Positions 32,487-44,950 of a stretch of DNA of 64,000 nt are shown piece after piece. Source of the DNA: Neostapfia colusana (taxonomy: Eukaryota > Streptophyta > Magnoliopsida > Poales > Poaceae); the NCBI GenBank assembly GCA_030760725.1, contig JASWHV010000008.1, positions 51,807,671-51,871,670 on the forward strand, written 5' to 3'. The notes under the pieces were generated by a model. It had not been told where the DNA came from, did not search any database, and was given only the letters and a program-made list of their open reading frames with translations. Made by a program: the position numbers and the translations under genes. The first letter of the stretch is position 1. Each line of letters opens with the position of its first letter.

Positions 32487-33540
32487 ACGGTTCGTACTCG
32501 TTCTTCGGGTAAGGCCGGAGGTTCTCACCGAGACGGTGATGATTCGACTCCACCGCCGGCACTGCCATCCACGGGATGGATGGATATAATGGCTCAGGTG
32601 GTCGAGTCTAACTAAGAGAACACCATACTACTCCAAGAGTCTACCCAATAGAACGCCAGATTACTCCAAGCCTTGATACAGCAAGGCATACTTCATCGAA
32701 CGTAACAAGTCGTTTCACCTCGGAACACCTATTTGGATTTCTTGGCGACTCAACCGCCAATAATTCACGGGAGCTACTGAATCAGTGGAAGCAGATCAGT
32801 GGCTTCGTGTAATGGAGTACAAATTTGGAGTATTCGAGTGTGATGAATATCAGAAGATATTCTTTGCCGCTCAACAAATCCATGAAACCGCCGGAACTTG
32901 GTGGGTTGAGTATCTTACAACCATCCCTGAAGGCCATCAAGTGGCATGGTCTGAATTCTTTGAAGCTTTCCATGCTCGTCACATACCTATAGGGATTATC
33001 AAGACTAAGTATGAGGAATTCTTGGAACTAAAGCAAGGGAATATGAATGTCCTTGAGTATTTCAAGAAGTTCAACCATTTGGCACAATACGTTCCCGATT
33101 ATGTGACGACCAAAGCTTTGAGGTGTGATCATTTCTTCCGAGGCCTGAGTGTGATACTACGGGAGAAATTGGTCTTGTTCAATAAAGGCAATTACACCGA
33201 GTTTATCAGTGCGGCCATCATGCAAGAAAAGACAATACTCGAGTGTCAAGCAGAGAAGAGAAATAGGAGTGATGTGCATGACAACACAAGTAATGTTCCC
33301 CGGAAATACCGTTTGGTGTACCGATTACCATTCGGTGAAGAATGGAAGCCAGCTGATCGGCCACTTTATGAAAGTCGTGCCGGTTAAGTGTCAAAACTTG
33401 TGTCACCTCCACAGCAGCAGAAGCACCAGACAGTTGTATGTGCTCCATCGCTGCAGCCATGTGCACCTACTTTCCACCCACAAGTCTGTGCTTCATTTGT
33501 GGTCGTGTGGGCCATTATGCTAGGTATTGTCCTGAGGGAA
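32487..33540 (+). pseudogene. gag: element A gag, start codon lost and several breaks
   Basis: Where X+ has ATGGTACGTGC after TGCAGT, element A has ACGGTTCGTAC, so the initiator is ACG (32487-32489). After TVRTRSSG the frame meets TAA near 32613 and shifts. The gag domain is intact from 32785 (DQWLRVMEYKFG, WSEFFEAFHARHIP, MNVLEYFKKFNHLAQYVPDY) to about 33300. A further shift leads to a CCHC knuckle, CFICGRVGHYARYC, at 33489-33530. Gag would form the particle and bind RNA. This copy cannot be translated normally. Confidence 0.85.
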
Positions 33541-34230
33541 ATCAAGGCTGCGGACCGTCATATTCTGAATATTCAGACCAGCACCTAACTCTGCAGAAAA
33601 GAGGACAGAAAAGGGGCAACATTCATTGCACAGTGATTGAGAATGTTATGGAAGGAGAAGCCGTGTTAGCAGGAATGTTTTCTCTTAATCATCTACCGTT
33701 GTTAATTCTCTTCGATTCCGGTGCCACACACAACTTCATTAGCCAATCTTTTGTGATCCAACACCAGCTCCAAACCACTTACACTAAACATCAATACCTC
33801 ATATCTTTGCTCAGAGGCAGTATTACCGCGAGCGATGTTGTCTCCCGAGCACCTCTTTGTTTAGGGGGTAAAATATATCCCACCACTCTCATAATTCCCG
33901 GAGGGATGAAGATCAACATAATCTTGGGAATGTCATAGTTGAATAACCACAAGGATGTTCTCAACATCAGTTCCCGAACCGTTGAGATCAACTCCCCACA
34001 AAACGGTCTTCACACATTGTTTCTGGAAGCCAAGGAACAGCAGTTTGCAGCAGTGAACAACTCTGAAACAGTGAAGCTAGAAGACATTCCGGTGGTCCGT
34101 GAATACCTGGATGTGTTCCCCGATGATCTACCGGGCATGCCGCCCGAACGGGACATCGAGTTCAAGATTGAACTTGCGCCGGGAACAACACCGATTCATG
34201 AAGACCGTACAAGATGGCACCCAATGAGTT
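33541..34230 (+). pseudogene. pol: element A protease and linker to RT, broken
   Basis: Protease has the DSG triad in FDSGATHNF (about 33713) and the C-terminal IILGMS, followed by TAG 33936-33938 where a Trp-containing IILGMDW-type motif is usual. The linker continues in the same frame (KLEDIPVVREYLDVFPDDLPGMPPERDIEFKIEL is recognisable in parts). It shifts out of frame at about 34195, at the normal start of RT. Confidence 0.85.
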
Positions 34231-35386
34231 AGCAGAGTTAAAGGAACATCTGAATGACCTCTTGAGAAAAGGTTTCATACGACCAAGTTCATCAATGTGG
34301 GGTTGATCAACGCTTTTCGTAAAGAAGAAGGATGAAACACTGAGGTTATGTGTCGATTATCGTCCACTTAATGCAGTTACTATCAAGAACAAGTATCCAC
34401 TACCTCACATTGATATTCTATTCGATCAATTAGTGAGTGCTAAAGTATTTTCGAAGATGGATCTTCGGTCCATATATCATCAGATCAAAATCTGGGCAGA
34501 AGAAATACCAAAGACGGCATTCTCAACGAGATACTTGCTATACTAATATCTCGTCATGTCTTTTGGATTGACCAATGCTCCGGCCCACTTTATGTACTTG
34601 ATGAATTCAGTGTTCATGCTGGAGTTGGATAAGTTCGTCGTGGTCTTTATCGATGACATTTTGGTTTACTCCAAATCAGAGGGAGAATATGATGAATATT
34701 TGCATATCGTGCTGCAACGATTGCGACATCACAAGCTCTATGCAAAATTCAGCAAGTGTGAGTTTTGGATAAATCAAGTACCTTTTCTCGGACACATTAT
34801 TTCAGCTGAAGGCATAGCTGTGGGTCCGAGTAAGACTATCCAATGGCTAAAATGGGAGTCACCTAAATCTGTCCATCCAAAGCTTCCTCGTTAGCGGGAT
34901 ATTACCGGAGGTTCATAGAGTTTCTCAAAAATCACTAAACTGATGACGGAGCTGTTGAAGAAGGGTACTAAATATGTATGGAGTGCTGCATGTGAACAAG
35001 CTTTCAAGACATTAGTGAAGCATCTCACAACAGCCCCAGTTTTTGCTCAGCCGGATAAGACCAAGTCGTTCGACGTTTATTGTGATGCATCTGACATTGG
35101 TCTTGGCTGCGTGCTGATGCAAGAAGGACGTGTGGTTGCATATGGATCACGGCAATTGCGGAACCACGAGCAGCACTATCCAACTCACGACCTTGAGCTC
35201 GCTGCTGTAGTCCTTGCTTTGAAGATGTGGAGGCATTACCTGCTCAGAAATCTTATACACCTCTACACCGACAACAAGAGTTTGAAATACATATTCACAC
35301 AAAAGAAACTGAACATGAGGCAATGGAGATGGTTAGAGCTTATTAAAGATTATGAAATCGAGATTCATTATCATCCGGGAAAATGA
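34231..35386 (+). pseudogene. pol: element A RT and RNase H, broken
   Basis: RT has stops at about 34304 and 34544 and a frameshift near 34860. FVVVFIDDILVYSK keeps both catalytic aspartates. SIYHQIKI replaces the usual SGYHQIKI. RNase H, about 35060-35386, has YCDASD, DLELAAV and LYTDNKSLKYIF (TDN for TDH), then a shift after HYHPGK. The enzyme pair would copy RNA into DNA and remove the template; neither is translatable as one chain. Confidence 0.87.
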
Positions 35387-36825
35387 ATGTGGTTGCCGAT
35401 GCACTTAGTCGAAAGCGCATGTCCACAACTTGACCATTGCTACAATGGAGGATGAAGAACCAAGTCTCCTTGTGATTCATTATGGAGCGCATTATAATCT
35501 TGCTCTCATTCCTACAATCTGAGAGGAGATTATTGCGGCTCAAAGGAAAGTCAAGGGTATGTCTCACATATGGCAGAGAATGGTCAACGGTGAAATGAAG
35601 TGCTTCCAGAAAGACGAACATGGTAGTTATGGTTCAAAGACTCGATAGTAGTACCCCAGGATATTGGACTACGGAAGAAAATTTTGGATGAAGCTCACTT
35701 GTCCAAATTTTCCATTCATCCGGGCAGCAATAAAATGTACCAAGATCTCCGGATGAAATTTTGGCGGACACGTATGAAGAGGTAAGTAGCAAAGTATATA
35801 TCAGAATGTGATACGTGTCAGAGAGTAGAAGCCGACCATATAAGGAAGTCAGGACTACTGCAACCATTACAAATACCGACATGGAAATGGGAGGACTTGA
35901 GTATGGACTTCATCGTCGGGTTATGTGCTTACATGGAGTTCCCCGCACCATTGTTTCGGACAGAGGATCGCTGTTTATAGCTCGCTTTTGTGAGCAGCTA
36001 CACGCAGCACTGGGGACAAAATTAATTTGAAACTCTACATATCACCCTCAGACTGACGGACAAACTGCACGGGTGAATCAAATACTTGAAGACATGTTGA
36101 GAGCATGTGCCATACACAACGGTAAAACTTGGAATGATCATTTACCGTTGGCGGAGTTCTCGTATAACAACGGTTATCACGCGAGTATCAAAATGACACC
36201 ATATGAGGCTCTCTATGGTCGAAAGTCCCGCACACCACTCAATTGGTGTGAATCTGGAGAACGAGTGGTCTATGGAATCGACCTCATGAATGAAGCCGAA
36301 GAGCAAATCAAGGTGATACAAGCTAATCTCAAAGCTGCCAAATCTCGGCAAAAGAGTTATGCGGATAAAAGACGTCATCCATTATGCTTCAAAATTGGAG
36401 ACCGTGTGTATCTTCGCGTCTCTCTGATGAAAGGGATTCATCGGTTTGGAGTAAAAGGAAAACTAGCTCCCTGGTTCATCAGTCTGTTTGCGATCACCGA
36501 AAGATGTGGACGGGTTGCTTATAGATTGAAGTTACCGACATAACTTACCGGAGTTCATGACGTTTTCCATGTGTCTCAATTACGAAAATGTCTGAATCCT
36601 ACAACTGAAATCCGCATTCAAGGGTTGGAAGAGCTAAAGCCCGATCTCACCTACGTCGCGTATCCGATCTGGATCCTTGATGAAAAAGCTCGTATCACAA
36701 GAAATCGGACGATGTGGTTTTATAAATTTCTATGGAGTAACCATACCGTTGATGAAGCGACATGGGAGAGTCAGGACTTTCTTCGATCGAATTATCCGGA
36801 CGTGTTATCTTCTTATATCCGGTAA
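35387..36825 (+). pseudogene. pol: element A integrase and chromodomain with about 131-bp core deletion
   Basis: The zinc-finger region is readable across shifts (SIHPGSNKMYQDL near 35715, CDTCQRV near 35812). The catalytic core loses about 131 bp at 35922: sequence passes from MDFIVG straight to CLHGVP, while X+ has the intervening bases at 57924-58054. This removes about 44 residues between the first and second catalytic aspartates and shifts frame. SDRGSLF, HPQTDGQT and the Glu in QILED survive. TAA at 36541-36543 and the segment 36571-36825 (FYKFLWSNHTVDEATWESQDF) close the gene with a chromodomain, stop 36823-36825. Confidence 0.88.
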
Positions 36826-36870
36826 TTTACCTCCACGTTCATCTCTTCTTTTGTAATCTCGGGACTATAT

Positions 36871-36885
36871 CTTTTAAGGGGGGAA
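36871..36885 (+). other. polypurine tract of element A
   Basis: CTTTTAAGGGGGGAA directly precedes the LTR. Confidence 0.85.
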
Positions 36886-39800
36886 TGTAAAATCCCATTT
36901 TCTCTAGCTGTTTCATCTTTAGCATGGTGGATGCTTAATTAACCAAGCTGTTCAAATTATGCCCTTGCTGTGATTCTGAAGTTTTCAAATTTCCACTTAA
37001 ACTCCACTCAATTGCTCACATAAAGGGTTCTTCCAAGTGTAACTTAATTTGCAAGTTTAAACTCCGAAAAAGGCATGATAAAAACTCAATAATGATTCAT
37101 TAGAGTTAATTTGGTGTTCATGCTAATTTCTGGAAATTTTGTAGAAAGTAGGAAAACAATTCCCAAAAAGGTAAACTCTAATTCACATTGAGCCATATGA
37201 GAGTAGTTCAAATTCCAAACTGAATTTCTCTACTAGAACCAATCAAATTCCAAATCTGAGTTAACCGATGTCTTTCCCATTTATCAAATGGCATCCCTGC
37301 AAATTTTTATAAATTTGGACCCCATTCGTGAACTAACGGGATCAAGTAAAAAGAGAGCAACCCACTTCAAATTCAAACTTGAATCCACTCAAATTCAAAT
37401 TTTGAGTCCACCATTGGATTCCCTACCATTCAAATTGTACCCTGCCAAATTTGAGAGATTTTATAGGAAATTTGATGAGGATTTGAAAGCACCAGAGAGG
37501 ATAAGGAGGGGGGGAGATTATGGGACCCATCTGCCAGTGAAGAGAAGCACCGTGCTCTGATTTTCTCTGCTGTGCGCTCGACAACGCTTGGCATGCAGTG
37601 CCAGCGCGCTATCCTCCCGGCTGGTCACCGCAAACCTCAAACCGCCTCAATGAGCTGCACTCGATGGATTATCCCAGCCTGGCCACGGCACAAAAAAATC
37701 GCCTCTCAGCTGCATCGTGCCTCTCCCTCCCTGTTGCTGTTTCTGCTCCCTGCGCGCGCGCTTCTTCTTTCGTCACCGTGTGCCAACTCTGAGCAACGTT
37801 GCCCGGCCAACTCACGGTCGTTTCAGCTCAACCGAGCCACGGAGCAGCTGCGCCGTGACCTCCTCGTCGTCCCCGAAGCAAACAATCAACGCCATCTGCA
37901 CTGGACCGTGGCGCCGAGCTCGTTTCTCTTCTCTACCGGGTTTCGCGCCGCTGCAGCAAAGCCTTCGTCGCCAGGCCGCAAGAATTCAGATTCCATCAAG
38001 TTTTGTGCGCCAAAAGGTTCGCCTGGACTCCTTTTGTTCCCCGCAACCACGGAACCATGCCGTAGCTTGTCCTCACTGGAATTAGACGTGTTTCCACCGG
38101 CATATGATATGAAGTGCGGTTGAGCTTTCAAGAAATTCATGTTACATGTTAAACCACTCATCGTACCACTTAGAGAATACCTTCTAGATGTCCTTACGAG
38201 TCACTGGGATCAAGAACAATGATACCATTGAGCAACCACGGTGTTTTTAGAGTTTTTCTTTTTCCACCGGTTTTGACATAGGTCGACGGTGAGGTCCTAT
38301 TTCCAGTTAGTTTCAGCTCGATCGTGATGCATTTTTTAGTGGTTGTCGACGTCGTGGTTCTGTACGAGGAATCGGCGAGTCTTTTAGTGAAGTCCCGAGT
38401 GAGTTCGAGCTCACCGGACTTGAGCCGCCGCTGCCCCTCGTCGCGCGCCATGTTGCGGTTGCCACCGGCCTGGGAAACCTTCACCATCGCGGTGCGCATG
38501 ATATTTTAGGCCCTAGCGGCTAGTTTCAGGGAAGGAAAAGGATGGAAACGCGTTCCGGCGTGGTGCGCCGCTGCGCTCCGGCGGCCTCGCGCCGCTGTCT
38601 CGAGGAAAGGGATGACCGCGCGAGCCCGCTTGCCGGTGGGACATTGTTCCTCTGGGGGATCTTCTGTAACGCTGGGATTTGGTATGTCCACGTGGGGAAT
38701 GGGCTGTGGCCCACTGTGTTGCTCGTCTGTGATTGGCTTATTTAAATCCCAGTGGGCCCAACCTGGCAGCCACTAGTTTAATTTCCAATTCAAAAGAAAC
38801 TTCAGAATCTAGCCAAATTTCAAAAATTCATAACTTTCTGTAGGTTTGTCCAAAAATCCTCAAATAAATTTCTTTAGAACCATCTTGATCTGTACTTTCC
38901 AGTGGTACTTTCCTCAAATAATTTTTTCTCAGTAATTCATTTAATTTAAATTTTGGGAAATTAATTCCAGGAGAATTCTTTCATAGCAAAATCCCAAATT
39001 CGGCCAGATCATTCTCCATAATTCCCTTGACCTTCAGTTCAAATTTCAGCTTCATTGGACTATATTTAGTAGGTCTAATGGTGCTCAAATCCCCTCTGTC
39101 CATGAAAAATAGGAAAATCAACAGAAATATTTTCAGTAGATACACTGAACTTGAAAAATCAATATCTCCCAGTAGCAAGGTTAGAAAAATGTGAAACCAA
39201 TTTTAATGGACTCCATAAATCGTGTACTTAATGAAAAGTCAACTGTTCAGTATGTTAAAGTCCCAGAATTTTCCTGGGAAGCCAGAGAAATAAATTGCTT
39301 TAGGGATTTATGGAGACCACAACATTAATTTGTTAAAATTGAAACTTTGCAAACTGTTTCTATATGATCTTAGGAATCCTCTGTAAAAATCCTACCCTCA
39401 GTGAACCTGTTTATTCTAAATAACTTAGAGTTAATTCCGTATGTTCAATATGAGCACCTTTGGCTCTATAACCAAATCTCTCTGTTCAGTTTGAATTTCC
39501 CTCTGATTCTGTACATCATAGCAGCACATAATGTAGTTCTAATTAGTATTGATCATCCTCACACTGTAGAAAACTTGATTTGTTAAATTCTTAACTTGCA
39601 TTGTAAAACTTGTTCATATGCATGTCGATAGTGCTCACGAAGGAGGCGATCAACGAAGGAGTTCGACGGAGTGATTCAATTGAAGCAGCAAGCTCTTGAT
39701 CTGATTTGCGATAATTGGATCGACGAGCTTCTAACATTTTCTTATAGAAAGGCAAGCCCTGGTTTGCATTTAAGAAATTAAAGTTTTCATTTGTATACAC

Positions 39801-41138
39801 TATATGTATGAGATGATATTGTGCATTAGGTCTAAGGGATTTGAAATCCAATTGCATGACCAAATTAAACCTGAGAGAGAATGGGTAGAATAGCACATCG
39901 TCGAGTGAATTATGCTATGCTAAATGTTCATTTGGAAGGACCGGTAAAAGTCGAGTAGTTGGAATCTACTCATGAGACTAGGCCTTATATTCTTGTCGGT
40001 ATGGTTTTATGAGTTGAACTGTGAGGATAATTCACTAATGAGAAATGAATACCGGGCAGGGATGTAAGAAGGAGCAGGACGTGGTCCGTACGCGCATAGC
40101 CCTGCCTGTGTCGATTAAGACCCGTATCGTAATCGGCCCTGTTGGACAAGTTTGAGTTGTGTACCGGGTGCATACTGGTTATATGGGACCCTGGAAACCG
40201 ATGTATCTTGTGAGATCCATGTTGAAACTTTTCCGATCGGCTTAGGCTTTCAGCGTTAGTATAGCAGGAGGTAACTCACTCATGAACATCTCACAGCAGA
40301 GGTGTACCTTGAGGGAGCTTGCTGTTCGGGTCGATGGGACCGTGACCGATGTGGATAAAACTTGGGAAGGTGGCTGCGTGAAACATTGGTTGGGTGTGCC
40401 TTCACAACTCGGGGATGGGTGTCTGTGTCATGCAGTCTGGGCGTCTTTTGACTCGAATCACCGTCGCTCGCAGATATTGGAGCATGCATGGACACTAAGT
40501 CTTAACGTAGTAACAAGTGAAGTAAATTGCTGTAAATTGATACTTATTGCTTTATAAATTGTATTGCAACCTTGTATGGATTAGAGATAGTGCAAACTAA
40601 ATTTACTTTCTAGGAACATTTAAACTTGCTGTTAATAATCTGAAAATTAAGGATCAAATGTAGGCGACTCTTATATGCAAGTGTCAGCGCCCATGTTTAA
40701 TGTTTCTTGCATATAAATTTTCATGTTTAGACGCGACGGATAAGTCTTGCTGAGCCTCTGTGCTCACGATTGCTAGATTAGTTATTTTGCAGGTATTAAC
40801 ACATATGTTCATGATGAGGTTGTCCGGTGAGACTCGGAACCATCCGATTTGCTTACTTACAGGAAAACCACGCCGCTGTGGTATGTCTTCGTGATGCTAG
40901 TGAGAAGAGTCCGCGGGCTGTATGGCTTCTCTTTTGCTTAGTATAGATACGAGACGTGAGTTGTATTTAATCTTCCGCTGAAGTATATTTTGATGTAATT
41001 CGTTTTACTCCTGATAACTTTGTAAATTTAGATCTTGATTTATGTAATATGGTTCCTTTACATGTATGTTGTTGGGTATCACATCGCACGGCACCACCCA
41101 ATGCGATTTCTGGAAAGTGTGGACCCTGGGTACCCACA
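36886..41138 (+). repeat. 3' LTR of element A, full length
   Basis: 4253 bp, from TGTAAAATCCC to TACCCACA. It retains the roughly 39277-40496 segment missing from the 5' LTR. The hairpin TGAGC/GCTCA is at 40751-40766, followed by TTATTTTGCAGG. Confidence 0.92.
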
Positions 41139-41305
41139 ATAAGTGGAGAGGAGGAGGAAAATGTGTGGGACCTGCTTGTCTGCTGCACAAAAAGTCTTCA
41201 GCTCAGTCGGTTCCCGTTTCTCCTCACCGAGCGCCACCGTGGGGCAGCTGCGCTGCCACATCCCAGCTGCTTGCGCCGCGGTGGAGACTAGCTTCGCTGC
41301 CTTAT
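41139..41305 (+). repeat. probable G1 3' LTR, right piece
   Basis: 167 bp of purine-rich then GC-rich sequence (ATAAGTGGAGAGGAGGAGG, GGGACC). It resembles the segment about 0.47-0.6 kb into the X+ LTR. It ends where LTR H starts. Confidence 0.5.
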
Positions 41306-42625
41306 TGTAAAGGACCAAAATTTTAGACTTGCAAAAGTGTTCATCACACACACTCCACAGCTCATTTTTGGTAATCACATGAACACATTTGAAGAGCAAG
41401 TAACCACCATCAATAGGATGATTAAAGGAATAAGTCATAAAATCCAAAAGTAGAATTTCCCACATTAATCATTTAGAGGCTGAGCAGACTATTGCCTCCT
41501 AAACTTTCTTAGGAATGCTCATGCCAATTTTCACACAAATCCAAACCTTTTTAAGGTACTTTTGGATACAATTATTAAAAGGGCTAGTTTGAACTTAAAT
41601 TAAAATTCAAACTACTTCGATTACATGAATTCAAAAGAGGGATTAATATTCATACTCAGCACATTTTTATGAGCTCATCTACCAAATTTTATCCCATTTG
41701 GGATTGACCTTGACATGTGCTAGTGGAGAGAATTCAAACTGAATTAGTAATTCAGTTTGCACATTTAAGGCAAATTGATTCAAACCACTTCTACACTTTG
41801 ATTCACTCCAAAAACCAAATCCCAATTTTGTGGTTGATCAAATCACAGAGGGCAAGAGGGTCACACAAATTAGCAACAGTGTGAAATTGAACTTTTGAGG
41901 ACAAAAATGGAGTGGTGGGACCCCCATGTCAGTCACACACTTGATCTAAACCGACTGAACTCCGGTTGTCGGTTCTTGCGCGTGACCACGGGAGCGCCAC
42001 GGCGCTGGAGACTGACGCCAGCACCTGCTCACCGATTTTTGCAGCGAGCGGCGCCCAGCTCCTCTAGTCCTCGCGCCAACACTTCCCCGGATCAGTTCCC
42101 TCGCTCACCGACACCCTCGAACAGGAACTTCGCCGCTACCTTGCCGATCGCGGGCGCCGGCCACTCGTCTGTCGACCCAGTGCTCCCGAGCGCCTCACGC
42201 CCAGATGAGACCGTAGAAAGAATCACCAGGACCTCCTGCATATTCTCGACCTCAGCCAAGGATGTTTCCTCGCACGGTTGCCGAGCCACGGCGATCTCGT
42301 CCATCTCCCGAGCAACCACTTGACCTCAGAGGTGCGTCATGAGCTCTACTAGTTGTCTTCCAAGGCAAGGACCCTAGCATGAACCATGCCGACTGGAATT
42401 TAGGTTTTACCGCTGGTGGGTTCTTTGAACCATAGCTAGTGAAACTAGAAATTCGTTGTACACACTTAGTTAGCGTGCAACCGGGTCTAGAGGAAGGTTC
42501 TTAGGCCTGCTGTGATCATCCTCGAGCAAACCCTGAGCCAAACCATCACGTATAGCCTCGGTTTGCTCAAAAGTTCTTCGTCTCCGGTGAAAACACCTTG
42601 GGTCGTCAGGGAGGTCAGTATTGTG
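41306..42625 (+). repeat. LTR H, left piece
   Basis: A plus-strand LTR of the same broad family as X, starting TGTAAAGGACCAAAA. AT-rich for 0.6 kb then GC-rich. It is cut at 42626 by X- and resumes at about 52381. The open frame in the GC-rich part (41895-42323) has no recognisable domain. No H internal region is in the window. Confidence 0.7.
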
Positions 42626-44138
42626 TGTCAGGGCCCGACAGCGCCCGTTTACTCACGGGGACGGGGCACCTCGCCCGGGAATCACATTGGGGGGTGCCGT
42701 GTTATGCGGCACCCAACAGCACACATATAAGGAAAACTGTATTACATAAATCAAAAGAGGAAGCTTACAAATGTTCTTTGTAAATAATTTACATAAATTA
42801 GCTACAACAGAAGTCTATAAACAACTCATCTCGAATAACTAATGAGCACTCAACAGGAGGTCCAGCCCGCGGACTCCTCTCGCTAGCAATATGAAGACAT
42901 GGCAGCGGCTAGGTTCTCCATGTGTAACATGACTTGGAAGTCTCTGAGTCTCAACGGACAACCTTCTTTATACGCGTCGATATTAACCTGTAAAACCACT
43001 CATACAGCAAGAGTGAGCACAAAGGCTCAGCAAGACTTAACCGTCTCTCCTAAGGCATGCAACTCTACATGAGAGTAACTTAAGCCCTAAACATGTAATT
43101 TGCAAAAAGACTTGCCTACAAGTTCATCCGTAACTTTCAGATTTTAGCCATCACAGTAGTGACCTTGCGTCCAACAACATTGGAACTCCACAATCAAACA
43201 AGAAACGCTTCATTCCAATGTTACTTGTCCCACGGTAGAAAATTAAATTTAGTTTGCTCTATCTCTACTTCAAACAAGGTTTTCATGCAATTCCCATTAT
43301 CATAGCAGCAATTAAAACTTTGCAAACTATTCCCACACAACTTGATTACTACGTCACAGCGCAGTGAGCAAGCGGTACTCATAACCGTGAGGGACGGTGA
43401 TTCGAATCAAACACTGCCCGGATAACTCGACACATATGCCCGCATCTGAAGACCCAAATCTGGCGTCCTTCATTACGTCATATATGGCAACCTTTCGCAG
43501 GACACTCGACCGTAGAACCGGTCGCACCGTCTCGGGCTCATAGGTCTAACGAGACGGTGTGGTTTGCCTCTACAATCCAGTTAACCTGGTACATCGGTTT
43601 CCTGGTTCCCATATAGCACTAAGCATCCGGTACACAACTCAATACTTGCTTCCAGGGCCACAAACGAGAATGGTCCTTAACCGACACAGGCAGAGCTACT
43701 CGACCAAGACCTCGTCTTGTCGCTGCCTAACCCTCCTGCCCAGTCTCATATTTAGAAATATAAACTTTAGTTTGCCTCTTATTCAACCACACCCATGTAA
43801 TCCTGAACTATAGCTCGCGAGTAGATTCCAAATACTCGACTTCTACCGGATGTCATAACCTATTTAGCATGGCAACCTTCTACAGTGGGGACACGTTTCT
43901 ACCCTTGACTCCAGGGTTCATTTGGTCATGCATTTGGAGTATAAAATATCCTTGACCTAATGCACATACAAACTCTAACCATGATTGTGAACAAAGTAAA
44001 AACTTTATAAATAACTTAAATGCAAATCGGAGCTTTCCTTGGTTTTGCAGGTGACTAAAGTCAGATAATTATGAGGTTAATTGTTTATTACTTGAAGCTT
44101 AATCACTGCCCTTTTTGCTTCTTGATCCAAACTGATCC
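42626..44138 (-). repeat. X- 3' LTR, only the terminal 1.5 kb
   Basis: Matches 47804-49310 on the same strand. Hairpin TGAGC/GCTCA at 43014-43029. The inner edge joins RT with a 4-bp overlap (AGTT in both parents). Confidence 0.9.
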
Positions 44139-44950
44139 AACTCCGGCATGAACACCGAGTTCATAAGATACATAAAGTGAGCTGGAGCATTGGTCAACCC
44201 AAATGACATGATAAGATACTCATAGAGTCCATATCTTGTCGAGAATGCTGTTTTCGGGATATCCTCCGTCTGAATCTTGATTTGATGATATCCCTACCTT
44301 AAGTCCATCTTGGAGAAGACTTTAGCACCCAATAACTGATCGAAGAGAATATCAATTCTTGGTAGTGTATACTTGTTCTTTATCGTCACAGCAATTAACG
44401 GACGATAGTCGACGCATAGCCTCAGCGTCTCATCCTTCTTATTTACAAATAAGGCCGAGCAACCCCATGGTGATGAAGTTGGACGAATGAACCCCTTGTC
44501 CATCTGATCTTTGAGTTGCTCTTTCAGTTAAGCTAATTCATTTGGAGCCATTTTGTATGGTCTCCGAGAGATCGGCGTGGTTCCCGGTATCAACTCTATT
44601 TTGAATTCCACCTCGCACTCAGGTGGTAAGCCTAGAAGATCTCCAGGAAACACGTTCGGATATTCACGGTCTACCGGAATATCTTCTAACTTGCAAGCTT
44701 TGGCATTACATACTTCCGGATCTTCGGAAACAGCTTTGCCAAGGTGCAATGTATGATGCCCGTGAAGTGGAGAGTCCAAATGAACACTCCTGTTCTTGAT
44801 GTCCAGAACAACCTTATGGAAGGTCAACCATGATATTTCCAATAAGGCATTGATTCCTTGATCTTTGAGAATGATGAGGGTGGTGATAAATTTTTCCACC
44901 CAAACAAAGTGGTGCTCTAGAAACGACTTCATTAGTCGATATGTCTCCAC
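44139..44950 (-). pseudogene. pol: X- protease end and partial RT, cut by deletion
   Basis: Minus-strand reading gives the protease C-terminal part (SWLTFHKVVLDIKN), the linker (KLEDIPVDREYPNVFPGD) and RT start (PISRRPYKMAPNELA). A TAA at 44528-44530 replaces the Glu codon seen in X+. RT continues (LRLCVDYRPL, KNKYTLPRIDILFDQL), has a stop near 44292, and ends at FMPELDQ at 44139, 5' of the FIDD catalytic box. RNase H and integrase are deleted. Confidence 0.88.

Larger units (their letters stand above)
20279..41138 (+). mobile_element. element A: Ty3/gypsy chromovirus hosting element B
   Basis: LTRs at 20279-23319 and 36886-41138, PBS, leader, gag, pol with chromodomain, and a polypurine tract. 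Element B (23747-31255) sits in its leader. The flanks AATCA and ATAAG do not match, so no target-site duplication survives. The two LTRs differ by several percent by eye, so it is older than B. It is related to, but distinct from, X and G1. Confidence 0.88.
17058..41305 (+). mobile_element. G1: older Ty3/gypsy chromovirus fragment, interrupted by element A
   Basis: Visible parts are RT to chromodomain (17058-19693), polypurine tract, and a 3' LTR split into 19764-20278 and 41139-41305. Its 5' half is left of the copia insertion, outside the window. The second LTR piece is assigned because it continues at the place where the related X+ LTR (near 55168) has the matching GGATAAGGAGGG segment, about 0.5 kb from the LTR start. 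That join is inference. Confidence 0.7.

Noticed and set aside
37572..38123. 183-codon open frame in element A 3' LTR, with a similar 171-codon frame at 20940-21455
   Set aside because: Shared by both LTRs through common descent and lies in a GC-rich stretch where stops are rare. Composition is Ser/Arg/Pro-rich with no domain, and the N-terminal frames disagree between copies.
41895..42323. 142-codon ORF in LTR H, possible gene fragment
   Set aside because: Ser/Thr/Pro/Arg-rich low-information frame in a GC-rich LTR block. No domain or conserved partner seen.
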